From Dehalococcoidia bacterium (GTDB lineage Bacteria > Chloroflexota > Dehalococcoidia > Lucifugimonadales > UBA3495): DNA of 21,881 nucleotides. The position numbers and the translations under genes were made by a program. Numbering within the stretch: the stretch's first letter is position 1; every line of letters begins with the position of its first letter. Below the pieces are notes generated by a model. That model saw only the letters and a program-made list of their open reading frames with translations, did no database searches and was not told the DNA's origin. Location of the stretch: NCBI GenBank assembly GCA_022823105.1, contig JAJDXU010000380.1, forward strand, positions 1-21,881. Reading direction: 5' to 3'. Positions 1 through 7,266 of this stretch are shown here, piece after piece.

Positions 1-428
1 GTAATATGGTACGGATGGAGTAGGGGTTGGAGCAAGGCGGAAGTGTCGTCGGGCGGGGGTGTCGGAGCTGGATTTTTTGGGGAATCCAGATGATTATGGG
101 GGCGATGGCAGGTATTTTGGCCGCCAAAGGCAGGTGAATCACAAATAGTTGGGCGTTTTGGCACAGATATTGCTGCTTGTGCTACCTGAATTGGGGCGAC
201 GGGGGCGTTCGGGGTGACAGGTTGCTCAACGCGGGTACGCGTGAGAGATGGTTCTCTATGACGCTGTCGCCGCCGGTTCCGCGGGCGTTCGTCGCGCTGC
301 CGGTCTGACCGCGGAACGCTCCTCCATGACCGGTGCCAACGTTTCCATGAGTAACCTGTTCAAATTGGGGTTGCGCGGTAACCGGTTGGAGCACGGTGCA
401 GTGGTCATCACGGCTGGTCGGCGCGCGA
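1..428. other. Gene-free left end
   Basis: No reading frame here looks like a protein. The short open stretches are low in complexity and overlap one another on opposite strands. The first 150 bases are G-rich on the + strand. A small perfect hairpin has arms CTGGATT (68-74) and AATCCAG (83-89) around an 8-nt loop. A match to the sigma-54 promoter pattern lies at 159-174 and is listed separately. The stretch probably holds the end of an upstream intergenic region and the regulatory region of the gene starting at 505. Confidence 0.5.
159..174 (+). promoter_or_regulatory. Sigma-54-like -24/-12 pattern
   Basis: TGGCAC, five bases, then TTGCT. The GG (160-161) and GC (172-173) dinucleotides are exactly 10 bases apart, as in sigma-54 promoters. 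The nearest downstream gene on this strand starts 330 bases away and has a closer sigma-70-type candidate. Many Chloroflexota are not known to carry RpoN, so this may be a chance match. Confidence 0.2.
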
Positions 429-437
429 TGCTATACT
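429..437 (+). promoter_or_regulatory. Extended -10 promoter of the ThDP-enzyme gene
   Basis: TGCTATACT is an extended -10 element (TG, one base, then TATACT), five of six bases matching TATAAT. No good -35 hexamer stands 16-18 bases upstream, which is usual for extended -10 promoters. Transcription would start near 444, about 60 bases before the GTG start at 505. Confidence 0.5.
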
Positions 438-450
438 CTGCGATATCCGA

Positions 451-481
451 GCGTCGGTGCCGGCTAGAGCCGGACCGACGC
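451..481 (+). other. Leader hairpin upstream of the ThDP-enzyme gene
   Basis: Arms GCGTCGGT (451-458) plus CCGGC (460-464) pair with GCCGG (469-473) plus ACCGACGC (474-481). This gives a 13-bp stem with one bulged G at 459 and a TAGA loop. It begins only a few bases after the predicted transcription start and ends 11 bases before the Shine-Dalgarno sequence. No T-run follows, so it does not look like an intrinsic terminator. A 5' stabilising stem or a translational control element is possible. Confidence 0.45.
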
Positions 482-492
482 CCCAATCGAGC

Positions 493-497
493 AGAGG
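493..497 (+). promoter_or_regulatory. Shine-Dalgarno site fixing the GTG start at 505
   Basis: AGAGG followed by 7 bases and GTG at 505. It favours this start over the in-frame GTG at 457, which lies inside the leader hairpin and would add 16 low-complexity residues. Confidence 0.6.
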
Positions 498-504
498 TTT
501 TATC

Positions 505-2151
505 GTGCAGACCATTGACGCCATCGCCGAAATACTGAAACGGGAGGGTGTGGAATACCTCGCCTGCTTCCCCACCACACCGGTAATCGAAGCCTGCGCC
601 GCCGCCGGCATCCGTCCCGTCATCTGCCGGCAGGAACGGGTCGGGGTGGGCATTGCCGACGGATACAGCCGCGTTACCAACGGACGTCCGCCCGGCGTTT
701 TTGCCATGCAATACGGCCCCGGCGCGGAGAACGCGTACTCCGGCGTGGCGACGTCATTCTCCGACTCGGTGCCCATTCTCCTGCTGCCCCTGGGGCATCC
801 TCGCGAGCGCCAGGGCGTGTTTCCCATGTTCGACTCCATAGAGAGTTACGCCAGCGTGACCAAACACCTGGAGCGGCTGAACCTGTCCGGAAACACCAGT
901 CAGGTCATGCGTCGGGCCGTGAACGCCCTCTACACCGGCCGGCCCGGCCCGTCAATGATCGAAATCCCCGCCGACGTGGCGCTGGAAGAGGTGTCGGAGG
1001 AGGCCTTCTACTGGGGCGGAAACGTCCGACGCTCGGCATCGCAGGCCGACCCCGACGACGTGGAAGCCGCCGCCCGCGCCCTCTGCTCCGCCACCTACCC
1101 CGTGATCCACGCCGGGCAGGGCGTCATGTACGCGGAGGCCACCGACGAGTTGGTGGAACTCGCCGAGCTGCTCTCAGTCCCGGTTATGACCACCCTGCTG
1201 GGCAAGAGCGGCTTTCCTGAGCAGCACCCCCTGGCCCTGGGCAGCGGCTCCGGCGTGATGTCGGGCACCGTGTACCACTTCGTCCGCCGCGCCGACGTCA
1301 TCTTCGGCGTCGGATCCAGTTTCACCAAGCACGGCATGTCCATGAACCTGCCGCCCGGCCGCACGCTGATTCAAAACACCAACGACCCTCGCGATCTGAA
1401 CAAGGACTACGACGTGCAGTTCCCCCTCATTGGGGACGCGAAGCTGGCCCTCCGCCAGATGATCGAAGCGTGTCGCGAGATCGTCGGTGATACCCGCCGG
1501 GGCAACGCCGAAGTTACGGGCGAGATCGAGTCCGTGCGCAACGCCTGGCTTGCGGAGTGGCGCCACAAGACCACCGATTCCGGGCCGCTGGTCAACCCGT
1601 ACCGCGTGATAACGGATTTCCAGCAAGCGATCCCGGCGAGCGAAGCCATTATCACCCACGATTCCGGCAGCCCTCGCGACCAGATTACGCCGTTCTATCG
1701 CTCCGGCGGTCCGCGCACCTATCTGGGTTGGGGCAAATCCCACGGGTTGGGCACGGGCCTGGGTCTGGTGATTGGCGCGAAACTGGCGGCGCCCGGCAAG
1801 ATGTGCGTCAACTTCATGGGCGACGCGGCATTTGGAATGGTCGGACTCGACTTCGAAACCGCGGTGCGCAGCGGCGCGCCCATCACCACCGTGGTGCTCA
1901 ACAACTCCACCATGGCCGTTGAGACCGGCGCCATGCAGCGTTCCCATGAGCTCTACAACACCCGGGATCTGGGCGGAAACTACGCCGACATGGGCCGCGC
2001 CATGGGCGGATACGCCGAGCGCATAACCAATCCCAACGACATCATTCCTGCGTTCCAGCGCGCCCGGGAGCAGAACGAAAACGGAAATGCCGTTCTGCTG
2101 GAGTTCATCACGAACGAAGAGATCGACTACTCCCACAAGCGCGCGTTCTGA
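505..2151 (+). CDS. Thiamine diphosphate-dependent enzyme, acetolactate synthase/benzoylformate decarboxylase superfamily
   Basis: This is a cytoplasmic ThDP enzyme of 548 residues with the usual three-domain layout: pyrimidine-binding domain (about 1-170), central Rossmann-like domain (about 185-325) and pyrophosphate-binding domain (about 370-540). The cofactor-activating glutamate is Glu44 in RQERVGVGIADGYSR. The metal and diphosphate motif starts at Gly439-Asp440 (GDAAFG) and closes with Asn466/467, matching the family's GDG-x25-27-N pattern. Such enzymes decarboxylate 2-oxo acids or condense 2-oxoacyl groups. No acetolactate synthase small subunit or other branched-chain amino acid gene is adjacent, so biosynthetic acetolactate synthase is not favoured. 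The substrate cannot be read from the sequence. The GTG start at 505 is chosen for its Shine-Dalgarno site. A TPR-protein gene follows 108 bases later, behind a strong hairpin, so the two may be separate units. Confidence 0.85.
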   Translation: MQTIDAIAEILKREGVEYLACFPTTPVIEACAAAGIRPVICRQERVGVGIADGYSRVTNGRPPGVFAMQYGPGAENAYSGVATSFSDSVPILLLPLGHPRERQGVFPMFDSIESYASVTKHLERLNLSGNTSQVMRRAVNALYTGRPGPSMIEIPADVALEEVSEEAFYWGGNVRRSASQADPDDVEAAARALCSATYPVIHAGQGVMYAEATDELVELAELLSVPVMTTLLGKSGFPEQHPLALGSGSGVMSGTVYHFVRRADVIFGVGSSFTKHGMSMNLPPGRTLIQNTNDPRDLNKDYDVQFPLIGDAKLALRQMIEACREIVGDTRRGNAEVTGEIESVRNAWLAEWRHKTTDSGPLVNPYRVITDFQQAIPASEAIITHDSGSPRDQITPFYRSGGPRTYLGWGKSHGLGTGLGLVIGAKLAAPGKMCVNFMGDAAFGMVGLDFETAVRSGAPITTVVLNNSTMAVETGAMQRSHELYNTRDLGGNYADMGRAMGGYAERITNPNDIIPAFQRAREQNENGNAVLLEFITNEEIDYSHKRAF

Positions 2152-2203
2152 TCGGCCGGCAAATCGCCCATTGCGTCAAGAATGCGCTGACTGATTCACG
2201 TCG

Positions 2204-2240
2204 AACAGGCAGGGGCGTGACGGAAACGCCCTTGCCTGTT
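2204..2240. other. Strong hairpin between the ThDP-enzyme and TPR genes
   Basis: The left arm (2204-2218, AACAGGCAGGGGCGT) pairs with the right arm (2226-2240, ACGCCCTTGCCTGTT) over 15 bp. The only non-Watson-Crick pair is one G-U, and the loop is 7 nt. No T-run follows on either strand. It may end the upstream transcript in a U-tract-independent way or protect the 3' end. It stops only 19 bases before the TPR start codon, so it could also control that gene's translation. Confidence 0.6.
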
Positions 2241-2259
2241 GTGCCAACAGATCCCGAGC

Positions 2260-2946
2260 ATGTCCACCGCCGATTTGCATGCGATCATCGCCGATGCCGA
2301 GGCGCGCATCGCCGGCGGCGACCGGTCCGCGTCCCCGTATTTGCTGAGAGGTTGTGCCCTGCTGGAAATGGGCCGGCCCGCAGACGCCCTGGTTGATCTT
2401 GACTTTGCGACCATCATAGACCCCTCGAACTGCGAGGTACGCGCGGCCCGCGGAGAGGTTCTGCTGACCCTCAACCGCGTGTCCGCCGCGATGGAGGACC
2501 TGAACGCGGCCATCGAGTCTGATCCGGCGCATCCCAAGGCCCGGCTGCTTCGCGGCGTTGCACATTTGGAGACCGGAGACTGGGCGGCATCCGAGTTTGA
2601 GTGCTCCAATGCCATCGCCCTGGGTTCGTGTGGTCCGATCGCCTGGCGGACCCGGGGCCGCGCCAGATACAAAATGGGCGATTACGCGTCGGCCATCGAC
2701 GACTACTGCAAGGCCATCCAACTCCGGCCGGACGACGCCGAATGCCTCTATTGGCGTGGGATCGCCCATCGAGACTGCGGGGAACACGATCAGGCCATCG
2801 CGGATCTCAGCGCGGTGATCGATCTGAATCCGCTGTCTTCGGAGGCTTACGTGTCGCGTGGCAAATCTTGGTCGGCGTTGGGCGACACGGTCGCCGCGCG
2901 CTCCGACTGGACGATGGCCGCGCAGCTGCTCCATCACTCCCACTGA
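2260..2946 (+). CDS. TPR-repeat protein of six uninterrupted 34-residue repeats
   Basis: The 228-residue protein is almost wholly tetratricopeptide repeat. From about residue 24 to the end, six consecutive 34-residue units follow without insertion, with the TPR signature of Gly/Ala at position 8, Tyr/Asp around 11-12, Ala at 20 and Pro near 32 (ends such as IDPSN, ESDPAH, LRPDD, LNPLS). There is no signal peptide, membrane segment or second domain, so it is probably a soluble protein-protein scaffold; the partner is unknown. The ATG at 2260 is chosen over an in-frame TTG at 2239, which lies inside the 3' arm of the preceding hairpin. Neither has a convincing Shine-Dalgarno site. The EthD-like gene follows after 57 bases. 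Confidence 0.8.
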   Translation: MSTADLHAIIADAEARIAGGDRSASPYLLRGCALLEMGRPADALVDLDFATIIDPSNCEVRAARGEVLLTLNRVSAAMEDLNAAIESDPAHPKARLLRGVAHLETGDWAASEFECSNAIALGSCGPIAWRTRGRARYKMGDYASAIDDYCKAIQLRPDDAECLYWRGIAHRDCGEHDQAIADLSAVIDLNPLSSEAYVSRGKSWSALGDTVAARSDWTMAAQLLHHSH

Positions 2947-2992
2947 TCCCGCGACCAGTCTGTGGTCTCACCAACCCAGTCTCCACCCATTT

Positions 2993-2998
2993 GGAGGG
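2993..2998 (+). promoter_or_regulatory. Shine-Dalgarno site fixing the ATG at 3004
   Basis: GGAGGG followed by 5 bases and ATG at 3004. This shows that the in-frame upstream GTG at 2962, which would add 14 residues, is not the start. Confidence 0.7.
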
Positions 2999-3003
2999 TT
3001 CTC

Positions 3004-3369
3004 ATGTCCGAACTGAAATCGAGGTACCTGTTCATCGCCAGCATGGACATCGACGCAGACCGCGAGGCACTGTTCAACGAGGTTTACAACACCGAACATT
3101 GCCCGTTGCTCAATGAAACGCCCGGCGTGATCGGCGTGACCCGTTACGAAACGCAGCGCCTGGTGATGGCGATGGGTGGCGAAGTCCGCGAGATCGAAAT
3201 CCCCGGCACGCCCAAGCACCACGCGGTCTACCAGATCGAAAGCCCGGACGTGCTCACCAGCCCGGAATGGGCGGAGGCGGTGGATGCCGGCCGGTGGCCC
3301 GAACACGTTCGGCCGTACACACAGAACCGCCGGCACGTGTTGTTGAAGCTCACCTACCCCGAATCCTGA
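3004..3369 (+). CDS. Small dimeric alpha/beta-barrel protein, EthD-like
   Basis: The 121-residue protein resembles the EthD/ferredoxin-like dimeric alpha/beta-barrel group. A first beta strand (YLFIASMDI) is followed by a helix with the pattern DREALFNEVYNTEHCPLL, then a strand with PGVIGVTRYE. A second strand-helix unit follows (HHAVYQIESPDVLTSPEW). These proteins usually act as small dimers in the breakdown of aromatic, ether or polyketide-like compounds, often without a known reaction. The conserved His in NTEH is the residue most likely to matter. It ends 89 bases from the convergent oxidoreductase gene. Family assignment rests on pattern recognition; function is open. Confidence 0.6.
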   Translation: MSELKSRYLFIASMDIDADREALFNEVYNTEHCPLLNETPGVIGVTRYETQRLVMAMGGEVREIEIPGTPKHHAVYQIESPDVLTSPEWAEAVDAGRWPEHVRPYTQNRRHVLLKLTYPES

Positions 3370-3411
3370 CCGGTGGGTCAAACCCGGGAGATTTCGAGAT
3401 CCGCTGCCGTC

Positions 3412-3442
3412 GTGCGCCAATCGAAGCAAGCCGATGGCGCAC
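3412..3442. terminator. Hairpin between convergent genes
   Basis: GTGCGCCAATCG (3412-3423) pairs with CGATGGCGCAC (3432-3442): 11 bp with one bulged A and an 8-nt loop. It sits between the converging genes ending at 3369 and 3459 and could serve both strands as a terminator. There is no T-run on either side, so this is tentative. An overlapping alternative fold pairs CCGGGTTG (3442-3449) with CAACCCGG (3465-3472). Confidence 0.4.
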
Positions 3443-3458
3443 CGGGTTGTGGCCGGCC

Positions 3459-4388
3459 TCAGCCCAACCCGGCCTCGATGCGGTTGGCCCTCGGTTTCAG
3501 GACAGCATACAGGGCATCATTGATCGGGGTCGGCACGCCGAGTTGCCGACCCATCCGGATCACGGTCCCAGTGAGCCCTTCCAGCTCAACGGGTTGGCCC
3601 TCCGCAAAGTCCTTCGCCAACGACGCCATGCCGGTAGCAGGGAAATTGTCCAACGCATTCATTGACCACTCGAGCGAATCGGGTTCCAGCGGAGCGCCGG
3701 CCGCTTCGCCCACCGCCAACGCCTCTGCGATGGCGTCCCGGATCGCCGCGCGTGTTTCGGGGACGTCCCGAAGCTCACCATAGGCGCAGCCGCTGGCGGC
3801 GCAAACCCCGGCCGACCCCGACAGGTACGCGAATTTCTTCCACAGCATCCCGGTCATGTTTTCGAGCAGGTCCACCCGCCAGCCCGCGTCCTGGAATACT
3901 TCGAGCAGACGCTCGCCGCGCTGGGTGATGCCCGGCGTGCGTTCTCCGAACGACGCCGCCCCGGGTCCCCCCTGCGTCACCACTCCGGGTTCGCTGATCC
4001 GCCCTTCCAGGTATGCGGAACCGATCATCACCCGTTCCGGGCCGTAGACCTCGACCAGGCGCTCCCCGTTGTCGATGCCGTTCTGCAACGTAAGGATGAT
4101 GGTGTCGGGACCCACCATTGGGGCGATGGCGTCGATGGCTTCCTGGTTGTGGTACATCTTGACAGTGAACAGCACCAGATCCTGCACTCCGGCTTCAGCC
4201 GGCTGATCGGTGGCCCGGCCGGGCGCCACAAACTCGCCGTCGTTGGCGCTGATGACGCGCAGCCCGTTACGGCGTATGGCATCCAGATGCGGCCCCCGGG
4301 CAATGAATGTTACGTTGTTGCTCGCGCGGGCCAGCAGACCACCAAAATAGCCGCCGACTCCCCCCGTGCCCATCACTGCTATATCCAT
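3459..4388 (-). CDS. Ketopantoate reductase-family (PanE/ApbA-like) NAD(P)-dependent oxidoreductase
   Basis: The 309-residue protein has the 6-phosphogluconate-dehydrogenase-like fold of 2-dehydropantoate 2-reductases: N-terminal Rossmann motif GTGGVGGYFGG (7-17), TVK (Lys77), LQNG (Asn103), and a C-terminal helical domain with the catalytic Lys (184/185, in WKKF) and the Glu of PVELEGLTG. The Asn residues that normally follow the catalytic Lys (WxKLxxNxxxN) are replaced; position 189 is Leu. This suggests a related 2-oxo-acid or beta-hydroxy-acid reductase rather than a true pantothenate-pathway enzyme. The ATG at 4388 has GGAG 9 bases upstream and starts 4 bases after the stop of the acyl-CoA ligase. 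The in-frame GTG at 4403 would overlap that gene and lacks a ribosome site. It is the last gene of the leftward unit. Confidence 0.75.
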   Translation of the reverse strand: MDIAVMGTGGVGGYFGGLLARASNNVTFIARGPHLDAIRRNGLRVISANDGEFVAPGRATDQPAEAGVQDLVLFTVKMYHNQEAIDAIAPMVGPDTIILTLQNGIDNGERLVEVYGPERVMIGSAYLEGRISEPGVVTQGGPGAASFGERTPGITQRGERLLEVFQDAGWRVDLLENMTGMLWKKFAYLSGSAGVCAASGCAYGELRDVPETRAAIRDAIAEALAVGEAAGAPLEPDSLEWSMNALDNFPATGMASLAKDFAEGQPVELEGLTGTVIRMGRQLGVPTPINDALYAVLKPRANRIEAGLG

Positions 4389-4392
4389 AATG

Positions 4393-5958
4393 TCAATCTC
4401 CACCGGAGGTTACCGGATAGTCGAACTGGTCCCTGAGGTCCCGTTTCATCACCTTGCCCATGACGTTCCGGGGCAGCGCATCGATGAACACCACGGATCT
4501 GGGCCGCTTGAACCCAGCCAGCCTCTCGCGGCAAAACTCGATGAGCTCGGATTCGCCAACGGAGGCGCTCTCTCTGACGACCACCGCGCGTACCTCTTCG
4601 CCCCACTCCAGATCGGGCACACCGATCACGGCTGCCTCGGCCACGCCGGGATGCTCCGCCAGGGTCTGTTCCACCTCTTCGGGTGAAATCATTTCTCCGC
4701 CGCGCTTGATGAAATCCCGGGCTCGACCCGACAGGTAAATGTAACCGTCTTCGTCCTGCCAGCCCAGATCGCCCGTGTACAGCCAACCGGAGCGGATGGT
4801 GTCCCCAGTGGCGTCTTCCTGCCGCCAATAGCCGCTCATGATGCGCGGCCCGCGCGCCACGATTTCGCCCACCTCTTCGCCCGACACCGGTTCCCCATCT
4901 TCGGTGACAATCATCACCTCTACGTCGTCCAGCGGCTTTCCGATGGAAGCGAGACGGCGCAACTTGGTTTCAACCTGTTCAGGCGTTCCCGTGAGCACGT
5001 GGTCATCGGGCGGCAGCATGGTGATAGTCGACGCAGTCTCCGTCTGACCGAAGGCGTTGATGAACCTGGTGTCGGGGAACTTTTCGATGGCGTCGCGGAT
5101 CACCGGCACGGGCATGGGAGCGGCCCCGTAGGTGATAACGTCCAGCGACGACAGATCGTAGTCCTGGAACCTGGGGTGATCCATCACGCGTTTGAGCATG
5201 GTCGGGACCAGCATAGCCCGGTTCGCCCGATGCCGCACTGCCAGTTGCATCCACTCTTCGGGGTCGAACTGTGGCATCACGACCAGGGTCCGCCCGCCGA
5301 ACACGGCCGCCAGCGCCGCCTGCAAGCCGGCCACATGATACATGGGAACAGTCAGCAGGTTAGTTTCTTCCACATCCGGGTCGGCAGGCGTGACATTGGT
5401 GAGCAGGAAGGTGCCGAAGCTGTCGTGGGTCAACTGCACGCCCTTGGGAATGCTCGTCGTTCCCGAGGTGAACATGATCACGGTGGTAGCGTCCTCGTCG
5501 TCCTCGGGAAAATGCATCTGGTCGGGCTCGGCAGCGGCAAGGAGTTCCTCGTAAGTGTGTCGGCCGTCCGCGCCGGCGGCGTCGAGCATCACGATGCGTT
5601 CATTGGGCAGATCCCCGCCGGCGGCCAGCGGCAGGTAACGTTCTCCCAGGAACAGGAAACTTGGTTCGACGATGCGCAGCATCGTAGCCAATTCGTCCTC
5701 CTTGGCCCGAAAGTTGATCGGCACGTAGATGGCGTCCAACTGCGCCACGGCGAAATACAGCTCGATCAGCTGGTTGCAGTTGGTCTGCATGGCCGCGATG
5801 CGATCACCCCTCACGATTCCCAAATCCGACAGAGCATTGGCGAGCCGGTTGACCCGCTCCTGCAGCCGCTCGAAGCTGTATCGCTGCCCGTCGAAAACTA
5901 TCGCGTCCCGTTCGGGCACGATTGCGGACGCGATCATCAAAAACTCGGTGGTGTTCAT
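4393..5958 (-). CDS. AMP-forming acyl-CoA synthetase (class I adenylate-forming ligase)
   Basis: The 521-residue protein activates a carboxylic acid with ATP and CoA through an acyl-adenylate. The P-loop motif TSGTTSIPKG is at about 164-173. The INAFGQTE motif, the TGDLGW motif and the hinge region GRARDFIKRGGE follow in the usual order. The adenylation-step lysine is Lys502 in NVMGKVMKRD. No targeting signal is present. The length is normal for medium- or long-chain or aromatic acid CoA ligases, and the acid cannot be named. It follows the enoyl-CoA hydratase gene by 10 bases and precedes the reductase gene by 4, so the genes are probably co-transcribed. Confidence 0.9.
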   Translation of the reverse strand: MNTTEFLMIASAIVPERDAIVFDGQRYSFERLQERVNRLANALSDLGIVRGDRIAAMQTNCNQLIELYFAVAQLDAIYVPINFRAKEDELATMLRIVEPSFLFLGERYLPLAAGGDLPNERIVMLDAAGADGRHTYEELLAAAEPDQMHFPEDDEDATTVIMFTSGTTSIPKGVQLTHDSFGTFLLTNVTPADPDVEETNLLTVPMYHVAGLQAALAAVFGGRTLVVMPQFDPEEWMQLAVRHRANRAMLVPTMLKRVMDHPRFQDYDLSSLDVITYGAAPMPVPVIRDAIEKFPDTRFINAFGQTETASTITMLPPDDHVLTGTPEQVETKLRRLASIGKPLDDVEVMIVTEDGEPVSGEEVGEIVARGPRIMSGYWRQEDATGDTIRSGWLYTGDLGWQDEDGYIYLSGRARDFIKRGGEMISPEEVEQTLAEHPGVAEAAVIGVPDLEWGEEVRAVVVRESASVGESELIEFCRERLAGFKRPRSVVFIDALPRNVMGKVMKRDLRDQFDYPVTSGGD

Positions 5959-5968
5959 CCTGTCCCTG

Positions 5969-6715
5969 CTAATTTCTCGTGGTCGTCAGCATCGCCGATA
6001 TCCGGCGCTCTTGTTGGAGACCCTGCCCGATGGTCATATCCTGGCTGTGCCTCAGGAGCGAGCGCATTGCCGATGCCTTGTCTGGCGGAATTTTAGCCAA
6101 TTCTCCTGCCGCGTTCCAAGCCGACGCCAGCAGCTTGTTCAGCGGCACCGTCCTGCCGACCAGACCCAAGCGCATGGCGTCAGCGGCGCCGATCCTACGC
6201 CCGCTAAGCAGCAGGTCCATGGCGGCCGAGGGCCCGGCGTTGCGAGGCAATGTCTGGGAGCCACCGGCCGCTGGCACCATTCCCAAGCGCAGTTCCGGCA
6301 TCGAAAACACGGTGTCCGACGCAGCAATGCGCACGTCGGCCAGCAGCATTATCTCCACGCCCGAGCCGATGCAATACCCGTGTGCGGCGACCACGATGGG
6401 TTTAGGGAGATCGATCAGTTGGCCCCAGACGTCCCGCTGCCACCGCACGCAACGTGCGATTACCTGCGAGGGAGCAGTGCCGAACTCGCTGAGGTCTGCG
6501 CCGGCGCAAAATGCCCGGCCTCGTCCGGTGATCAGGAGGGCCCCAACTTCTTCGTCCTCCGCCACCGCCTGGAGCGCTTCCGCGAAGTCGTCCCGCATGG
6601 CCACGGAGTAGGCGTTCAACTGGCGTGGCCGGTTCAGCGAGAGATGCGCAACGCCGTCGTGCTTTTCGTAGACGATTGTCGGGAAAGGTGCGCCCATGTC
6701 CTCGCTCGTCGTCAA
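5969..6715 (-). CDS. Enoyl-CoA hydratase/isomerase (crotonase family), both catalytic Glu present
   Basis: The 248-residue crotonase-fold protein would add water across, or isomerise, an enoyl-CoA. The oxyanion-hole segment GRGRAFCAGADL is at about 64-75. The two catalytic acids of the rat hydratase have counterparts in Glu121 (SGVEIMLLAD) and Glu141 (SMPELRLGM), so hydratase activity is plausible. The TTG at 6715 overlaps the stop of the preceding PHP gene as TTGA. An ATG at 6697 would shorten the protein by six residues and has GAGG too close to it. The N-terminal choice is therefore uncertain. It lies 10 bases upstream of the acyl-CoA ligase gene. Confidence 0.85.
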   Translation of the reverse strand: MTTSEDMGAPFPTIVYEKHDGVAHLSLNRPRQLNAYSVAMRDDFAEALQAVAEDEEVGALLITGRGRAFCAGADLSEFGTAPSQVIARCVRWQRDVWGQLIDLPKPIVVAAHGYCIGSGVEIMLLADVRIAASDTVFSMPELRLGMVPAAGGSQTLPRNAGPSAAMDLLLSGRRIGAADAMRLGLVGRTVPLNKLLASAWNAAGELAKIPPDKASAMRSLLRHSQDMTIGQGLQQERRISAMLTTTRN

Positions 6716-7254
6716 TCCACCGGTATGGCCCGGCGTATCATTTCGTCCAGGTCCACCAGGGTGCTGCCTGCGCCAATTTCGCCCAGCTTATTGGCATCGC
6801 TGACCGAAAACGTGAGCAACCCGTGTTGTTCAGCAACGCGCTCGACGTGAGGACGCCGGATGTGCCAGTCGTGGTGATGATTCGCTACTTCGATGCCGTG
6901 CACACCGTCCTCGATCACGATGTTGGGCGTGTAATACCCGGGGTGGCAGTAGTTCCGGAATAAACGGCCGCCCGGCAAATACAGTTCAACACAATGATAG
7001 CCGTCGAACGGGCTGGCGGCCGGCCGAACGTCGATCTCCTGCCCGGGTATGATCAGGACTTCGCCAGGGAAATGTTGCTCGACGACGCGATGCAGTTCCA
7101 TCCCCCATTCCCTGCGCCAGTGGTCGGTGATGCCGATGCCGTCCAGGCCGGCCTGCTTGACCCGGGAGACCACCGCCTCGGCGATCTCCGGAGTGGGGGG
7201 TTGGAACCCGAACATCTCGCCGACATGGGTGTGCAGATCCAGGCGTACTTCCAT
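6712..7254 (-). CDS. PHP-domain metal-dependent phosphoesterase-like protein
   Basis: The 180-residue protein has the polymerase-and-histidinol-phosphatase fold signature: DLHTH (6-10), GITDH, PGQEI, CHPG and a final SDAN. These normally hold a two- or three-metal site that hydrolyses phosphate esters. In the last motif the usual histidine (D-x-H) is asparagine, so the metal site is altered. A histidine-rich stretch (NHHHDWH) lies before it. It is unusual between two crotonase genes, 12 bases after one and overlapping the other by 4. The substrate is unknown; hydrolysis of a small phosphorylated or cyclic intermediate is one possibility. Confidence 0.7.
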   Translation of the reverse strand: MEVRLDLHTHVGEMFGFQPPTPEIAEAVVSRVKQAGLDGIGITDHWRREWGMELHRVVEQHFPGEVLIIPGQEIDVRPAASPFDGYHCVELYLPGGRLFRNYCHPGYYTPNIVIEDGVHGIEVANHHHDWHIRRPHVERVAEQHGLLTFSVSDANKLGEIGAGSTLVDLDEMIRRAIPVD

Positions 7255-7266
7255 GCAAACCGCCGG

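Noticed and set aside
1..93. Open frame entering from the left edge and stopping at TGA 91-93
   Set aside because: About 30 residues rich in Gly, Ser and Trp. Too short and too low in complexity to call the end of a gene.
248..538. 96-codon + strand frame in the left intergenic region
   Set aside because: It runs through the promoter and leader hairpin of the ThDP-enzyme gene and into that gene in another frame. No ribosome site or recognisable pattern is visible.
4999..6850. Two long + strand frames opposite the acyl-CoA ligase and enoyl-CoA hydratase genes
   Set aside because: They overlap each other and are antisense to genes with intact adenylation and crotonase motifs. Their translations are His/Gly/Arg-rich and featureless.
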